A stretch of 64,000 bases of DNA from Pseudomonas sp. GL-B-19 (GCF_019956415.1 NZ_JAHBDK010000017.1:62001-126000), one strand, 5' to 3'. Shown: positions 19,564-30,101, counted from the first letter of the stretch. Notes: generated from the letters alone by a model not told the origin. Translations and numbers: made by a program.

Positions 19564-19579
19564 CTGTATATAGCACCAG
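19564..19579 (-). promoter_or_regulatory. LexA (SOS) box upstream of dinB
   Basis: CTGTATATAGCACCAG fits CTG-N10-CAG exactly. It lies 68 bases before the dinB start codon, where LexA binding would block the promoter. Confidence 0.82.
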
Positions 19580-19754
19580 TACTCGGAATGTTCTTTTTCA
19601 CTCGTAGGAAAGTACGCCGTGCATTTATTTTTTCAATCGAACGCAACCTGCCAATAGAGCTACAAGCCTTGCCACGCCTGCCTTACAGCCATTTACGCCA
19701 CCCTATTTTCAAGCTAAGCGGTTGAACAGGAAGAGGTTTTTCCAATATTGAAGG

Positions 19755-19782
19755 TTGACACCCCGGCGATCCTCTGTAGAAT
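19755..19782 (+). promoter_or_regulatory. Promoter of the first initiator tRNA gene
   Basis: TTGACA at 19755-19760 and TAGAAT at 19777-19782 are 16 bases apart, with the tRNA starting 14 bases later. A near-identical promoter precedes the second copy. Confidence 0.85.
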
Positions 19783-19795
19783 GCCGACACACAGA

Positions 19796-19872
<77 letters not shown>

Positions 19873-19878
19873 AACATC

Positions 19879-19910
19879 AAAAAAGGCTACTCGAAAGAGT
19901 GGCCTTTTTT
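19879..19910 (+). terminator. Terminator of tRNA-fMet copy 1
   Basis: Stem AAGGCTACTC/GAGTGGCCTT with a GAAA loop and six T residues; repeated identically after the second copy. Confidence 0.9.
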
Positions 19911-20061
19911 GTGCGTGTTTGTTTTGTATTCAGAGCGAAGCAAGCGAGCATTTGGGCTGATGTGGTCTGAAATGAGAAATCGTTCCAATTCCGAAACTTA
20001 GCTCTCCCTACGACCGTTCGCCGCTCAACTACACTTATTTGACCCTTCTTGGGATTAACGG

Positions 20062-20089
20062 TTGACACCTCGCCGTTCGCCTGTAGAAT
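20062..20089 (+). promoter_or_regulatory. Promoter of the second initiator tRNA gene
   Basis: TTGACA at 20062-20067 and TAGAAT at 20084-20089 with a 16-base spacer, as in copy 1. Confidence 0.85.
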
Positions 20090-20102
20090 GCCGCCACACA
20101 GA

Positions 20103-20179
<77 letters not shown>

Positions 20180-20185
20180 AACATC

Positions 20186-20217
20186 AAAAAAGGCTACTCG
20201 AAAGAGTGGCCTTTTTT
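20186..20217 (+). terminator. Terminator of tRNA-fMet copy 2
   Basis: Same stem, GAAA loop and T-run as after copy 1. Confidence 0.9.
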
Positions 20218-20457
20218 GTATCTGCCGAAAAAGTCCTTTCGCAACAATGATCTGTCACAGTGCCGGGAAGCGTCAGGGATCTTCAAACTACTGAGTCCAG
20301 ACTATGCTGAAACTCAGGCAGCCCCCTCTTCGACTCATGACGCACCATCGCCGGAACCCGGTGAGAGGCGTTAATATTCGTGATTATTTTTATCTACAAG
20401 GATTGGTAACTTGGCTCGATACCTCCATCCTGTCGCGCACGATCCAAGAGGTGATTG

Positions 20458-23100
20458 ATGCGCGCCAACTCGTCTGATCCACAAGACACTGTCACAGCAA
20501 CACAGCCGATCAAGGCCGAGCGTTTGCGCCTGCTCGATCTGATCAGCAAATATCGTCAGCCCATCGGTCTGGCGGTCACTCTGCTGTTGTTCGCTATCGC
20601 GCTGATTGCCTGCCGTCATCTGCTGAGCGAACTCGATCTGTACGCTTTGCACGACTCGATTCTGGAAGTCCCGAAACCGGCATTGCTGGGCGCCTTGGGT
20701 GCGACCGTGGCCGGCTTCATTATTCTGTTGGGTTACGAATGGTCCGCCAGCCGCTATGCCGGCGTAACGCTGGCGCCGCGAATCCTCGCACTCGGCGGGT
20801 TCACGGCCTTTGCCATCGGTAACGCCATTGGCCTTTCAATGCTCTCGGGGGGCTCGGTTCGTTACCGTTTATATGCACGTCATGGTCTGGGGGCCTCAGA
20901 AGTCGCTCACATGACGTTGTTTGCCAGCCTGTCGCTCGGTTGCGCACTGCCACCGCTGGCCGCCCTGGCAACCCTCAGCAACCTGCCTGCCGCCTCTGCA
21001 GCCTTGGGTCTGTCGGAGACTGTGCTCGGCGCGATTGCTGCGGCAGTCTTGCTGCTCTTCAGCGTCCTGGCCATCGGCATCTACCGCCGTCGCCTGCCGG
21101 AACAGCCTTCCCCTGACAACCTGCTGGTCAAAGTCGGCCGCCGCACTTTGCGCCTGCCCGGCCGCCGCCTGACTTTCCTGCAACTGATCATCACCGCCCT
21201 GGACGTGGCTGCCGCCGCGACCGTGCTCTATCTGTTACTGCCAGAAGCTCCGCCCTTCGGCGCCTTCCTGCTGGTGTACTTGCTGGCATTGGCTGCGGGC
21301 GTGCTCAGCCACGTGCCGGGCGGGGTCGGCGTATTCGAAGCGATCCTGCTGGCAGCCTTTGCCGATTCACTCGGCGCGGCACCACTGGCCGCCGCCCTGC
21401 TGTTGTATCGACTGATCTATGTGGTGTTGCCCCTGCTGGTGGCCTGCCTGTTCCTGCTGATCAACGAAGGCCAGCGCCTGTTTCAGTCGCGTCAGTCCCT
21501 GCGTGCAGCTTCGGGCCTCGCGGCACCGATTCTGGCGGTGCTGGTGTTCCTGTCCGGCGTGGTCTTGCTGTTTTCCGGCGTGACCCCGGAAATCGACACC
21601 CGCCTGGAACACGTCGGTTTTCTGATTCCCCATCGCCTGGTCGATGCCTCGCACTTCGGCGCCAGCCTGATCGGCGTGTTGTGTCTGTTACTGGCTCAAG
21701 GCTTGCGTCGACGCCTGTCTGCCGCCTGGATGCTGACCACCATTTTGCTGCTGGTCGGCGCCCTGCTCTCCCTGCTCAAGGGTTTTGACTGGGAAGAAGC
21801 TTGCCTGATGACCCTCACAGCCAGTTTGCTGGGAGTTTTCCGCCGCTCGTTCTATCGCCCGAGCCGCCTCACCGAACTGCCGTTCTCGCCGCTGTATCTG
21901 GTGTCCAGCCTGTGCGTGCTGGGCGCCTCGATCTGGTTGCTGCTGTTTGCGTATCAGGACGTTCCGTACAGCCACCAACTCTGGTGGCAGTTCACCCTCG
22001 ATGCCGATGCGCCGCGTGGTTTGCGCTCGCTGCTGGGCGCCGCCGTGCTGCTGGTCGTGGTATCCCTGACATGGCTGCTGCGCACCGCCCGCCCGGTCAT
22101 TCACTTGCCGACGCCGGATGAACTGGACCGCGCGGTAAAGATCCTCATGAGTTCCGCCCAACCGGATGGCGGCCTCGCCCTGACCGGTGACAAGGCGCTG
22201 CTGTTCCACCCTAACGATGAGGCGTTTCTGATGTACGCTCGCCGTGGACGCAGCCTGGTGGCGTTGTATGACCCGATCGGCCCGACCCAGCAACGGGCGG
22301 AAATGATCTGGCAGTTCCGCGATCTCTGCGACGTCCACCACGCCCGCCCCGTGTTTTATCAAGTACGCGCCGAGAACTTGCCGTACTACATGGACATCGG
22401 CCTGACCGCAATCAAACTGGGCGAAGAAGCCCGGGTCGATCTTCATCGCTTTGATCTCGAAGCCAAGGGCAAAGAGATGAAGGACCTGCGCTACACCTGG
22501 AACCGTGGCACTCGCGATGGTCTGTCGCTGGAGATCCATGAGCCTGGGCAAGCGCCGATGGATGAACTCAAGGTCATTTCCGATGCCTGGCTGACCGGCA
22601 AGAACGTGCGCGAGAAAGGCTTCTCTCTCGGCCGCTTCAGCGATGATTACCTCAAGCACTTCCGCATTGCGGTGATCCGTTTCGAAGGTCGCCCGGTGGC
22701 ATTCGCCAATCTGCTCGAGACCTACGGCCATGACCTGGCCAGCCTCGACCTGATGCGTGCGCACCCGGACGCGCCGAAGCTGACCATGGAATTCATGATG
22801 GTCGGCCTGATTCAACATTATAAAAAACATGGATACGCGCGTTTCAGCCTGGGCATGGTGCCGTTGTCGGGGTTGCAACCCCGTCGTGGTGCACCACTGA
22901 CTCAGCGTCTGGGCTCGATGGTTTTCCGCCGTGGTGAGCAGCTCTACAACTTCCAAGGCTTGCGCCGCTTCAAAGACAAGTTCCAGCCTGACTGGGAACC
23001 CCGTTATATGGCCGTGCCCGCCGGACTCGATCCGCTGGTTGCCCTGGCCGATACTGCTGCCCTGATTGCGGGCGGCTTGACTGGATTGGTGAAACGCTGA
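20458..23100 (+). CDS. mprF: MprF-type aminoacyl-phosphatidylglycerol synthase/flippase
   Basis: An 880-residue inner-membrane protein. About fourteen hydrophobic segments fill residues 35-545 and form the flippase part; the cytosolic C-terminal domain (about residues 560-865, DUF2156) transfers an amino acid from tRNA to phosphatidylglycerol. The P. aeruginosa homologue in the same gene setting makes alanyl-phosphatidylglycerol, which lowers surface charge and protects against cationic peptides, so Ala rather than Lys is likely here. The ATG at 20458 has GAGGTGA just before it. Its stop codon overlaps the start of the VirJ-like gene, so the two form an operon. Confidence 0.92.
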   Translation: MRANSSDPQDTVTATQPIKAERLRLLDLISKYRQPIGLAVTLLLFAIALIACRHLLSELDLYALHDSILEVPKPALLGALGATVAGFIILLGYEWSASRYAGVTLAPRILALGGFTAFAIGNAIGLSMLSGGSVRYRLYARHGLGASEVAHMTLFASLSLGCALPPLAALATLSNLPAASAALGLSETVLGAIAAAVLLLFSVLAIGIYRRRLPEQPSPDNLLVKVGRRTLRLPGRRLTFLQLIITALDVAAAATVLYLLLPEAPPFGAFLLVYLLALAAGVLSHVPGGVGVFEAILLAAFADSLGAAPLAAALLLYRLIYVVLPLLVACLFLLINEGQRLFQSRQSLRAASGLAAPILAVLVFLSGVVLLFSGVTPEIDTRLEHVGFLIPHRLVDASHFGASLIGVLCLLLAQGLRRRLSAAWMLTTILLLVGALLSLLKGFDWEEACLMTLTASLLGVFRRSFYRPSRLTELPFSPLYLVSSLCVLGASIWLLLFAYQDVPYSHQLWWQFTLDADAPRGLRSLLGAAVLLVVVSLTWLLRTARPVIHLPTPDELDRAVKILMSSAQPDGGLALTGDKALLFHPNDEAFLMYARRGRSLVALYDPIGPTQQRAEMIWQFRDLCDVHHARPVFYQVRAENLPYYMDIGLTAIKLGEEARVDLHRFDLEAKGKEMKDLRYTWNRGTRDGLSLEIHEPGQAPMDELKVISDAWLTGKNVREKGFSLGRFSDDYLKHFRIAVIRFEGRPVAFANLLETYGHDLASLDLMRAHPDAPKLTMEFMMVGLIQHYKKHGYARFSLGMVPLSGLQPRRGAPLTQRLGSMVFRRGEQLYNFQGLRRFKDKFQPDWEPRYMAVPAGLDPLVALADTAALIAGGLTGLVKR

Positions 23101-24398
23101 TGATTCAACGCTCCTTGCGGTACGTACTGGCCACACTGGTAGTGCTGGCCCTGATTCTCGGTGGCGGTTTCTGGTACATGAAACGCCCGGCACCGGCACC
23201 GACGCTCGAACTGTTGACGCCCGCTGGTGGCGCCGTGATGACCCGTGTGATTCCCGGCACCACGCCGAAAGCCCAGGTACTGGTGGCGGTCAATGAAGAC
23301 CAGAAGCTCAGCGACCAACAACTGATGACCCTGAGCCGCTCCGGTTCGGCGCAGATTGTTCAAGTGATTCTGCCTAAAGACTGCCTGCTGCAAAGCCGCG
23401 CGCTGCAATCGGGCTTGAGAGAACTCAAAGGCCCGGCAACCTTGGTCAGCGGTATCGGCCCCGGCGCCGTACTGGCCTGGCGCTGGCTGTCCGAGCAAAA
23501 GAATGACAAGGCTCAAGCCATCTCCGTCGACCTGGCCCTGGAAAAACCAGGCTGCACCCACCTGCTGCCGAAAACCGCTGCTCACGGCCACTGGCTGGTG
23601 GCGTGGAACGACAACCCGGACGACACCAGCGCCGGCTTCGTACGCGATCAACCCAACGCCGAAACCAGCATCAGCGACTACGACATCAACCTGCCGCAAG
23701 TGCTGAACAACGAACTGCGCAAGCTCCTCGTCGGTGGTGACAAAGCCGCTGGCGGTCTGCAAATCCCGGTTGTCGAAGTACCGGCTGGCCAAGCCAAGGA
23801 CACCGTCACCCTGTTCCTCTCCGGTGACGGCGGCTGGCGCGACCTTGACCGTGACGTCGCGGGCGAGATGGCCAAGATCGGTTACCCGGTGGTCGGCATC
23901 GACACCCTGCGCTACTACTGGCAGCACAAGAGCCCGGAGCAAAGCGCCCTGGACCTCGCCGAACTGATGCAGCACTACCGGCAGAAATGGGGCACCAAGC
24001 GCTTCATCCTGACCGGTTACTCGTTCGGCGCCGACGTGCTGCCAGCGATCTACAACCGCCTGGCCGAATCGGAACAACAACGCGTCGACGCCATCATCCT
24101 GCTGGCCTTCGCCCGCACCGGCAGCTTTGAAATCGAAGTCGAAGGCTGGCTCGGCAATGCCGGCAAAGAAGCCGCCACCGGCCCGGAAATGGCCAAGCTG
24201 CCACCTGAGAAAGTGGTGTGCATCTACGGTGAAGAAGAAGTCGACGAAAGCGGCTGTACCGACAAGACCGCCGTGGGCGAAGCAATGAAACTGCCTGGCG
24301 GCCATCACTTCGACGAGAACTACCCGGCGCTGGCCCAGCGTTTGGTGGATATCATCGAGAAGCGGCAAGCCAAGGAAGAGGCGACGGTTCAGGAGTGA
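23100..24398 (+). CDS. AcvB/VirJ-like hydrolase, probable alanyl-phosphatidylglycerol hydrolase
   Basis: A 432-residue alpha/beta hydrolase with an N-terminal membrane anchor (about residues 7-27) and a periplasmic catalytic part. The nucleophile elbow is GYSFGAD near residue 305, and the conserved SGDGGW motif is near residues 240-245. In P. aeruginosa the matching gene (PA0919) encodes a periplasmic hydrolase of alanyl-phosphatidylglycerol, opposing the synthase. The start overlaps the mprF stop by one base (TGATG), showing translational coupling. A strong terminator follows. Confidence 0.85.
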   Translation: MIQRSLRYVLATLVVLALILGGGFWYMKRPAPAPTLELLTPAGGAVMTRVIPGTTPKAQVLVAVNEDQKLSDQQLMTLSRSGSAQIVQVILPKDCLLQSRALQSGLRELKGPATLVSGIGPGAVLAWRWLSEQKNDKAQAISVDLALEKPGCTHLLPKTAAHGHWLVAWNDNPDDTSAGFVRDQPNAETSISDYDINLPQVLNNELRKLLVGGDKAAGGLQIPVVEVPAGQAKDTVTLFLSGDGGWRDLDRDVAGEMAKIGYPVVGIDTLRYYWQHKSPEQSALDLAELMQHYRQKWGTKRFILTGYSFGADVLPAIYNRLAESEQQRVDAIILLAFARTGSFEIEVEGWLGNAGKEAATGPEMAKLPPEKVVCIYGEEEVDESGCTDKTAVGEAMKLPGGHHFDENYPALAQRLVDIIEKRQAKEEATVQE

Positions 24399-24414
24399 TC
24401 TGAGCCACGCCACG

Positions 24415-24453
24415 AAAAAGCCCCCGTAGCCGTTTGGTTGCGGGGGCTTTTTT
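24415..24453 (+). terminator. Terminator of the mprF operon
   Basis: Stem AAGCCCCCG/CGGGGGCTT with a TAGCCGTTTGGTTG loop region and six T residues. Confidence 0.92.
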
Positions 24454-24607
24454 ACATGTACAAACTTGAAGCGCTTCCAGCTAGCCGGACGTTATGTCGA
24501 ATTCGACTCAGATTCCATTTTCCCAAAAAGTTTTCTTTTTGGGCGTGCAGTCTGGCGATCTTGAACAAAAGCAAAATGTCTTGACTCTTCATCAAGCTAG
24601 AAACTCC

Positions 24608-24645
24608 AAGTGTCCACATTCCATAAAACGTGGACACTTTTTTCT
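24608..24645 (+). terminator. Isolated terminator-like hairpin
   Basis: Perfect ten-base stem AAGTGTCCAC/GTGGACACTT with a 12-base A/T-rich loop and a T-run. No gene ends just before it; 24454-24607 holds no credible coding frame. It may be the end of an unseen small RNA or of a lost gene. Confidence 0.6.
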
Positions 24646-24677
24646 TTGAAAATATCGATCCGTCAAGACCGCTCGAT

Positions 24678-24741
24678 AGGTCCTGACCTCGCGACCAGCC
24701 CGGACAAAGACCAATCTGAAGAAGAACTGCCTGAAAGCAAG
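24678..24741 (+). pseudogene. Decayed 3' end of a DUF6124-type gene
   Basis: This 64-base stretch matches the last 65 coding bases of the intact gene (26301-26365) with two substitutions and one missing base, and the stop codon is changed. The sequence upstream does not match. As in the intact copy it is followed by a REP pair and then a similar terminator, so a larger segment was copied and one copy has decayed. Confidence 0.8.
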
Positions 24742-24758
24742 CAACACCGCCGTTCCCC

Positions 24759-24853
24759 TGTGGGAGCGAGCCTGCTCGCGATGGCGGACTGAGATTCACT
24801 ATTGGTGTTGCCTGACAGACCGCTATCGCCGGCAAGCCGGTCTCACTCCCACA
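24759..24853. repeat. REP/BIME inverted pair
   Basis: GTGGGAGCGAGCCTGCTCGCGATGG faces a more diverged arm, CGCTATCGCCGGCAAGCCGGTCTCACTCCCACA. It follows the gene remnant just as a REP pair follows the intact gene. Confidence 0.8.
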
Positions 24854-24882
24854 GGGATGGTCAGTGGATTCAAGTGATCGGA

Positions 24883-24921
24883 CAAAAAAACCCCCGCCAC
24901 CTTCACGGCAACAGGGGCTTC
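24883..24921 (-). terminator. Terminator of the toxin-antitoxin operon
   Basis: On the minus strand, CCCCTGTTGCC pairs imperfectly with GGTGGCGGGG around GTGAA and is followed by seven T residues, five bases after the toxin stop codon. It resembles the kup-side terminator at 26524-26565. Confidence 0.75.
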
Positions 24922-24925
24922 CTAC

Positions 24926-25213
24926 TTATAGGCGGCGCTCTGCGGCGCCATATACCTCTTCGTCACGTCGGGCCCCGACTGCGACGATCAACACCTGAAT
25001 CGCCTTGCCATCGACTCGATAAACAATCCGCGTGTCACCGGTCCGGATCCGTCTACAGCCTGCAAGACTGGCTCTTAGGGGCTTGCCGCTCTTGTCCGGC
25101 TCACCATTGATAATCCGCTCTTCGATAACATCAAGAATGCGGTTCGCCGCCACAGCTCCCAGCAGATCCAGATCCTTCTGGACCTCCGGATGATAGATAA
25201 CGCCCCAAACCAT
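24926..25213 (-). CDS. RelE/ParE-family toxin
   Basis: A 95-residue type II toxin, probably an mRNA interferase or related growth inhibitor. The core shows the RelE pattern: a start like WGVIYHPEVQKDL, a central basic segment GKPLRASLAGCRRIR and strand-forming DTRIVYRV and VLIVAVGARRDEEVY. Length is typical. It is 11 bases after the antitoxin gene in one operon, with a terminator just beyond. Which codons or targets it acts on cannot be told. Confidence 0.88.
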   Translation of the reverse strand: MVWGVIYHPEVQKDLDLLGAVAANRILDVIEERIINGEPDKSGKPLRASLAGCRRIRTGDTRIVYRVDGKAIQVLIVAVGARRDEEVYGAAERRL

Positions 25214-25224
25214 CCACAGCTCCT

Positions 25225-25515
25225 TTAGTCTTTCTTGGCGTACCGCGCCCGCATATCGTCGTGGCTGACAGCCTTGGCCTGATCAAAACCGATCAGTCGC
25301 TCTCGGGCCGCTGCTTCAACCCGAAGGTCCTCAAGCTCGTCAAGCATTTCCTGATACGCATCGACATTGATAATGACCGCTGCGGGCTGGTTGTCTTTGA
25401 AAATGACCAGTCGTTCGGTGGCTCGGCTGGAAATCTCCTTTAGCCTCGCACTAAACCCCCTGACCATCGCAGTCACCGAAATCGCTTGGTCAGCACGCTC
25501 CAGTAATGCCGTCAT
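25225..25515 (-). CDS. Phd/YefM-family antitoxin
   Basis: A 96-residue antitoxin. The N-terminal Phd fold (AISVTAMVRGFSARLKEI, LVIFKDNQPAAVIINVDAYQEML) dimerises and binds the operator; the acidic helical C-terminal part (DELEDLRVEAAARERL) should wrap the toxin. The ATG at 25515 with GAGG nearby on its 5' side is preferred over a longer frame from 25533. Antitoxin first, toxin second is the usual order. The operon is likely self-repressed through its own promoter region to the right. Confidence 0.88.
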   Translation of the reverse strand: MTALLERADQAISVTAMVRGFSARLKEISSRATERLVIFKDNQPAAVIINVDAYQEMLDELEDLRVEAAARERLIGFDQAKAVSHDDMRARYAKKD

Positions 25516-25826
25516 ACTCACCTCTCTACACAATCATGCAAATTTGAACACACAGTTCTACGCAGAGTATTGCGTCGAATTAGACATACAGCAAGCTGCA
25601 AAAACCGCGAATTTATCATTCAGCGTTTTTCATCCTGAGAAAAAGTGAGCCGAAGGACGTGTAAACGCTCTCACCGTGTTTAGTTTCGTTTACTTCTGGT
25701 GTCGCAATATCGGATGACGCCCGCAGACCTTGTAGGCAAACTCCGAATCTTGCGTTTGGGCACTTTGCCGCCTTGTTGCGTTTTTCTTCGACGGGATACT
25801 CTCCGGACGTCGCTGCAGATGCAGTG
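25516..25826. promoter_or_regulatory. Antitoxin promoter region and A/T-rich gap
   Basis: About 310 bases without a credible gene. The part next to the antitoxin is A/T-rich and must contain the toxin-antitoxin promoter; I cannot fix the operator. Short frames here look like chance. Confidence 0.4.
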
Positions 25827-26020
25827 ATCGGGTGTGGTAACCCGGCAAAGCAAAGTGCAACAGCGCTCCCATCACGATTTCATGCGTTTTTACGTCTGTA
25901 ATCCAGTGTCATGGCGGCTGTGCGTGGGAGACCTTCGGGTCTGCCGGTTCCTTTGCTCTTCCGGTTTACCACCCTGCGTACAGCTGCCACCCATTCGTGT
26001 GGTAACGAATGCGGCAGCTC
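25827..26020 (+). ncRNA. Structured leader RNA upstream of the DUF6124-type gene (C4-like architecture)
   Basis: Several stems and complementary parts are visible. AGACC-TTCG-GGTCT forms a UUCG hairpin at 25930-25943. AGCTGCC (25982-25988) pairs with GGCAGCT (26013-26019), enclosing a second stem CATTCGT/ACGAATG (25992-25998 with 26005-26011) and the loop GTGGTA. The ten-base word GTGTGGTAAC occurs at 25832-25841 and again at 25997-26006; the segment TTACCAC (25966-25972) between them is complementary to both. Alternative pairing of one antisense segment with two targets recalls phage C4/CI antisense RNAs. The hairpin ends nine bases before the AAGGAG of the gene, so it could govern translation. 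Family name is inference. Confidence 0.55.
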
Positions 26021-26041
26021 CTCGTTTTAAGGAGCGAAACA

Positions 26042-26368
26042 ATGAGCAAAACAAATCCGTCCACACCTTCAGACCTGAAAACCATCGGCTTCACCCCCTT
26101 TGTCTACTGCTCGAACCAGGCGTTATTCAACGTCCGCGCCGGCGTCCCTATCGCTGATGCATTGTCACAAGCCTCCGACCTGCTATTCCTCGCCAAATCA
26201 TTCACCGAGGATGCCGCCTACGCCAAAGAAACTGATCGTCACGCCTGGGCCGCGCATTACCTGACGGCAATGGGTAAGGCTGTGATTGATGATGTGTTGA
26301 AGGTCCTGACCCCGCGACCAGCCCGGACAAAGACCGAATCCGAAGAAGAACTGCCTGAAAGCAAGTGA
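26042..26368 (+). CDS. DUF6124/DUF3077-type small protein
   Basis: A 108-residue protein of a family common in Pseudomonas accessory regions, function unknown. The start is fixed by AAGGAG seven bases before the ATG. The middle part (FNVRAGVPIADALSQASDLLFLAKSF) looks helical, followed by ALYA-like helix HAWAAHYLTAMGKAVIDDVL; the tail is charged (ARTKTESEEELPESK). No membrane segment. It sits behind the structured leader and is followed by a REP pair and terminator. A broken copy of its 3' end is 1.6 kb upstream. Family naming is from memory and moderately sure. Confidence 0.75.
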   Translation: MSKTNPSTPSDLKTIGFTPFVYCSNQALFNVRAGVPIADALSQASDLLFLAKSFTEDAAYAKETDRHAWAAHYLTAMGKAVIDDVLKVLTPRPARTKTESEEELPESK

Positions 26369-26398
26369 GCGCCCAGACTCGAAAACACCGCAGATCCC

Positions 26399-26490
26399 AT
26401 GTGGGAGTGGGCTTGCCCGCGATGACGGCGGCAGATCCAGCATTGATGTGACAGACATACCGCTATCGCGGGCAAGCCCGCTCCCACATG
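26399..26490. repeat. REP/BIME inverted pair
   Basis: Arms of GTGGGAGTGGGCTTGCCCGCGAT and its complement, the variant with GGGCTTGCCCGC core, between the DUF6124-type gene and the kup terminator. Confidence 0.82.
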
Positions 26491-26523
26491 GATCTTCGCT
26501 GGATTGGGATCAAATGCCAGACA

Positions 26524-26565
26524 CAAAAAAGCCCCCGTTACCTTCACGGCAACGGGGGCTTTTTG
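26524..26565. terminator. Bidirectional terminator between the DUF6124-type gene and kup
   Basis: Stem AGCCCCCGTTACC/GGCAACGGGGGCT around a TTCAC loop, flanked by A-run and T-run, so it can serve both convergent genes. Confidence 0.88.
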
Positions 26566-26572
26566 ATGGGGC

Positions 26573-28474
26573 TTACATTTCTACCTGAGTACCCAACTCA
26601 ATCACCCGATTCAACGGCAGATTGAAGAAGCGCAAATTGCCATTAGCATTCTTCAACATAAAGGCAAACAACCCTTCCCGCCAGCGCGCCATGCCTTCCA
26701 GCTTGGAGGCAATAACCGTCTCGCGACTGAGGAAATACGTGGTGCGCATCGGGCTGAAGTCCAGGTCATCGAGGTGACACAGCTTCAGCGCTTGCGGCAC
26801 GTCTGGCTCGTCGATGAAGCCAAAATGCAGGATCACCCGGAAGAACCCTTCGCCGTAGGAATCGACTTCGAAGCGCCGGGTTGGCGGCACCCGAGGAATG
26901 TCTTCGTACACCACGGTCAGCAGCACCACTTGCTCGTGCAGTACCTGGTTATGCAGCAGGTTGTGCAACAGCGCGTGAGGCACGGCATCCGGGCGCGCAG
27001 TCAGGAATACGGCGGTGCCCTGCACGCGATGCGGCGGTTGCACGGCGATACTGCTGATGAAAATCGGCAGTGGCAACCCGCCTTCATCCATACGCTCAAC
27101 CAGCAATTGCTTGCCGCGTTTCCAGGTGGTCATCAGTACGAACAGCACGATACCGGCGATGACCGGGAAGGCCCCGCCCTGGACGATTTTCGGCACGTTG
27201 GCGGCGAAGTACAGGCCGTCTACCAACAGGAAACCGATCGACAACGGCACCGCAAGGACCGGTGGCCATTTCCACAGCAGCAACATCACCGCCGACACCA
27301 GGATGGTGGTCATCAGCATCGTGCCCGTCACCGCCACGCCATAGGCCGAGGCCAGGGCACCTGAGGATTCGAAACCCAACACCAACAGAATCACGCCGAC
27401 CATCAATGCCCAGTTCACCGCGCCAATGTAGATCTGGCCTTGTTCGGCGCTGGAGGTGTGTCGAATGTGCATGCGTGGAATGTAACCGAGCTGGATCGCC
27501 TGACGGGTCAGGGAGAACGCACCGGAAATCACCGCTTGCGAGGCGATCACCGTGGCCAGGGTCGACAAGCCCACCAACGGAATCAGCGCCCAGCTTGGCG
27601 CCAACAGATAGAACGGGTTACGAGCCGCTTCCGGGTCACCGAGCAGCAGCGCACCCTGACCAAAGTAGTTCAGCACCAGCGCCGGCAGCACGAGGATGAA
27701 CCAGGCGCGGGCAATCGGCTTGCGACCAAAGTGGCCCATGTCGGCGTACAGCGCTTCGGCACCGGTCAACGCCAGCACCACCGCGCCGAGAATCGCCACG
27801 CCCATGCCCGGGTGCACCACGAAGAAACGCACGCCCCACACCGGGTTCATCGCTTGCAACACTTCGGGGTGTTGCATGATGCCGTAGACGCCCAGCGCGC
27901 CCAGCACCACAAACCAGGTGACCATGATCGGCCCGAACAGAATGCCGATGCGCGCGGTGCCGTGGCTCTGGATCAGGAACAGCGCCACCAGCACGATCAA
28001 CGACAGCGGGACGACCCAATGATCGATGCCCTCGAACGCCAACCCCAGGCCTTCAATGGCCGAGAGGACGGAAATCGCCGGAGTGATCATGCTGTCGCCG
28101 TAGAACAGCGCCGCACCGATCAGCCCGCAAACCACCAGCAAGGTGCGCAACTTCGGATGCCCAGACGCCGCCCGCCTGGCCAGCGCGGTCAGGGCCATGA
28201 TCCCGCCTTCGCCCTGGTTGTCGGCGCGCAGCACGAATAACATGTATTTGATCGAAACGACCCAGATCAGCGACCAGAAGATCAGCGCCAGTATCCCCAG
28301 CACGCCGTCATGGTTGACCGGCACGCCGTAGCCACCGGAAAACACTTCTTTGAGGGTGTACAGCGGGCTCGTGCCGATATCGCCATAAACCACCCCGACC
28401 GCCGCGACCAGCATGCCGATCGGCTTCGCTGCCGAATGCTCGGCACCCGCCGCCTGACTACTTGCCTGACCCAT
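26573..28474 (-). CDS. kup: Potassium uptake protein Kup
   Basis: A 633-residue potassium/proton symporter of the inner membrane. The N-terminal motif [18 protein letters not shown] (about residues 28-45) is the family hallmark; twelve hydrophobic segments follow to about residue 455, including [12 protein letters not shown] near residue 83. The C-terminal 170 residues are cytosolic. The gene is divergent from rimO over a 289-base gap that must hold both promoters. Length and sequence fit Kup/TrkD. Confidence 0.95.
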   Translation of the reverse strand: MGQASSQAAGAEHSAAKPIGMLVAAVGVVYGDIGTSPLYTLKEVFSGGYGVPVNHDGVLGILALIFWSLIWVVSIKYMLFVLRADNQGEGGIMALTALARRAASGHPKLRTLLVVCGLIGAALFYGDSMITPAISVLSAIEGLGLAFEGIDHWVVPLSLIVLVALFLIQSHGTARIGILFGPIMVTWFVVLGALGVYGIMQHPEVLQAMNPVWGVRFFVVHPGMGVAILGAVVLALTGAEALYADMGHFGRKPIARAWFILVLPALVLNYFGQGALLLGDPEAARNPFYLLAPSWALIPLVGLSTLATVIASQAVISGAFSLTRQAIQLGYIPRMHIRHTSSAEQGQIYIGAVNWALMVGVILLVLGFESSGALASAYGVAVTGTMLMTTILVSAVMLLLWKWPPVLAVPLSIGFLLVDGLYFAANVPKIVQGGAFPVIAGIVLFVLMTTWKRGKQLLVERMDEGGLPLPIFISSIAVQPPHRVQGTAVFLTARPDAVPHALLHNLLHNQVLHEQVVLLTVVYEDIPRVPPTRRFEVDSYGEGFFRVILHFGFIDEPDVPQALKLCHLDDLDFSPMRTTYFLSRETVIASKLEGMARWREGLFAFMLKNANGNLRFFNLPLNRVIELGTQVEM

Positions 28475-28763
28475 CCACCACTCCTACTACCCAGATCGGA
28501 CTTATTTGGAAGAAGCGCTATGCTTTGCCACGCAGCATGCGCTGTTTTACGTCAGGTTACAGACGATTTGTTGACTGTAAAAATTCGGTAAAGCCTAACG
28601 GCGCGAAGCATAGCGCAGCACTCGTCGTATTTCCCTGCATAAAGCTGGTCAAGTGAGCGACTCATCGCTAGAATTGCGCACTTTTTGATCAGAGGCGCGA
28701 CAAAGCGCCCGTTTGTCGCCTTGCCGACTTCGGCTGGAGGCGTCACAAATACCGAGGTTAGAC

Positions 28764-30101
<1,338 letters not shown>

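Noticed and set aside
24452..24835. Minus-strand frame across the gap after the mprF operon
   Set aside because: It runs through a REP pair and a gene remnant and has no ribosome site or family.
25690..25875. Minus-strand 61-codon frame between the antitoxin and the leader
   Set aside because: No ribosome site, basic composition and overlap with the leader; treated as chance.
25834..26157. Plus-strand frame of 107 codons overlapping the leader and the start of the DUF6124-type gene
   Set aside because: It lies across the structured leader, its composition is unlike a protein (many Arg, Cys and Pro) and the well-marked start at 26042 is in another frame. A phage-like small protein cannot be excluded fully.
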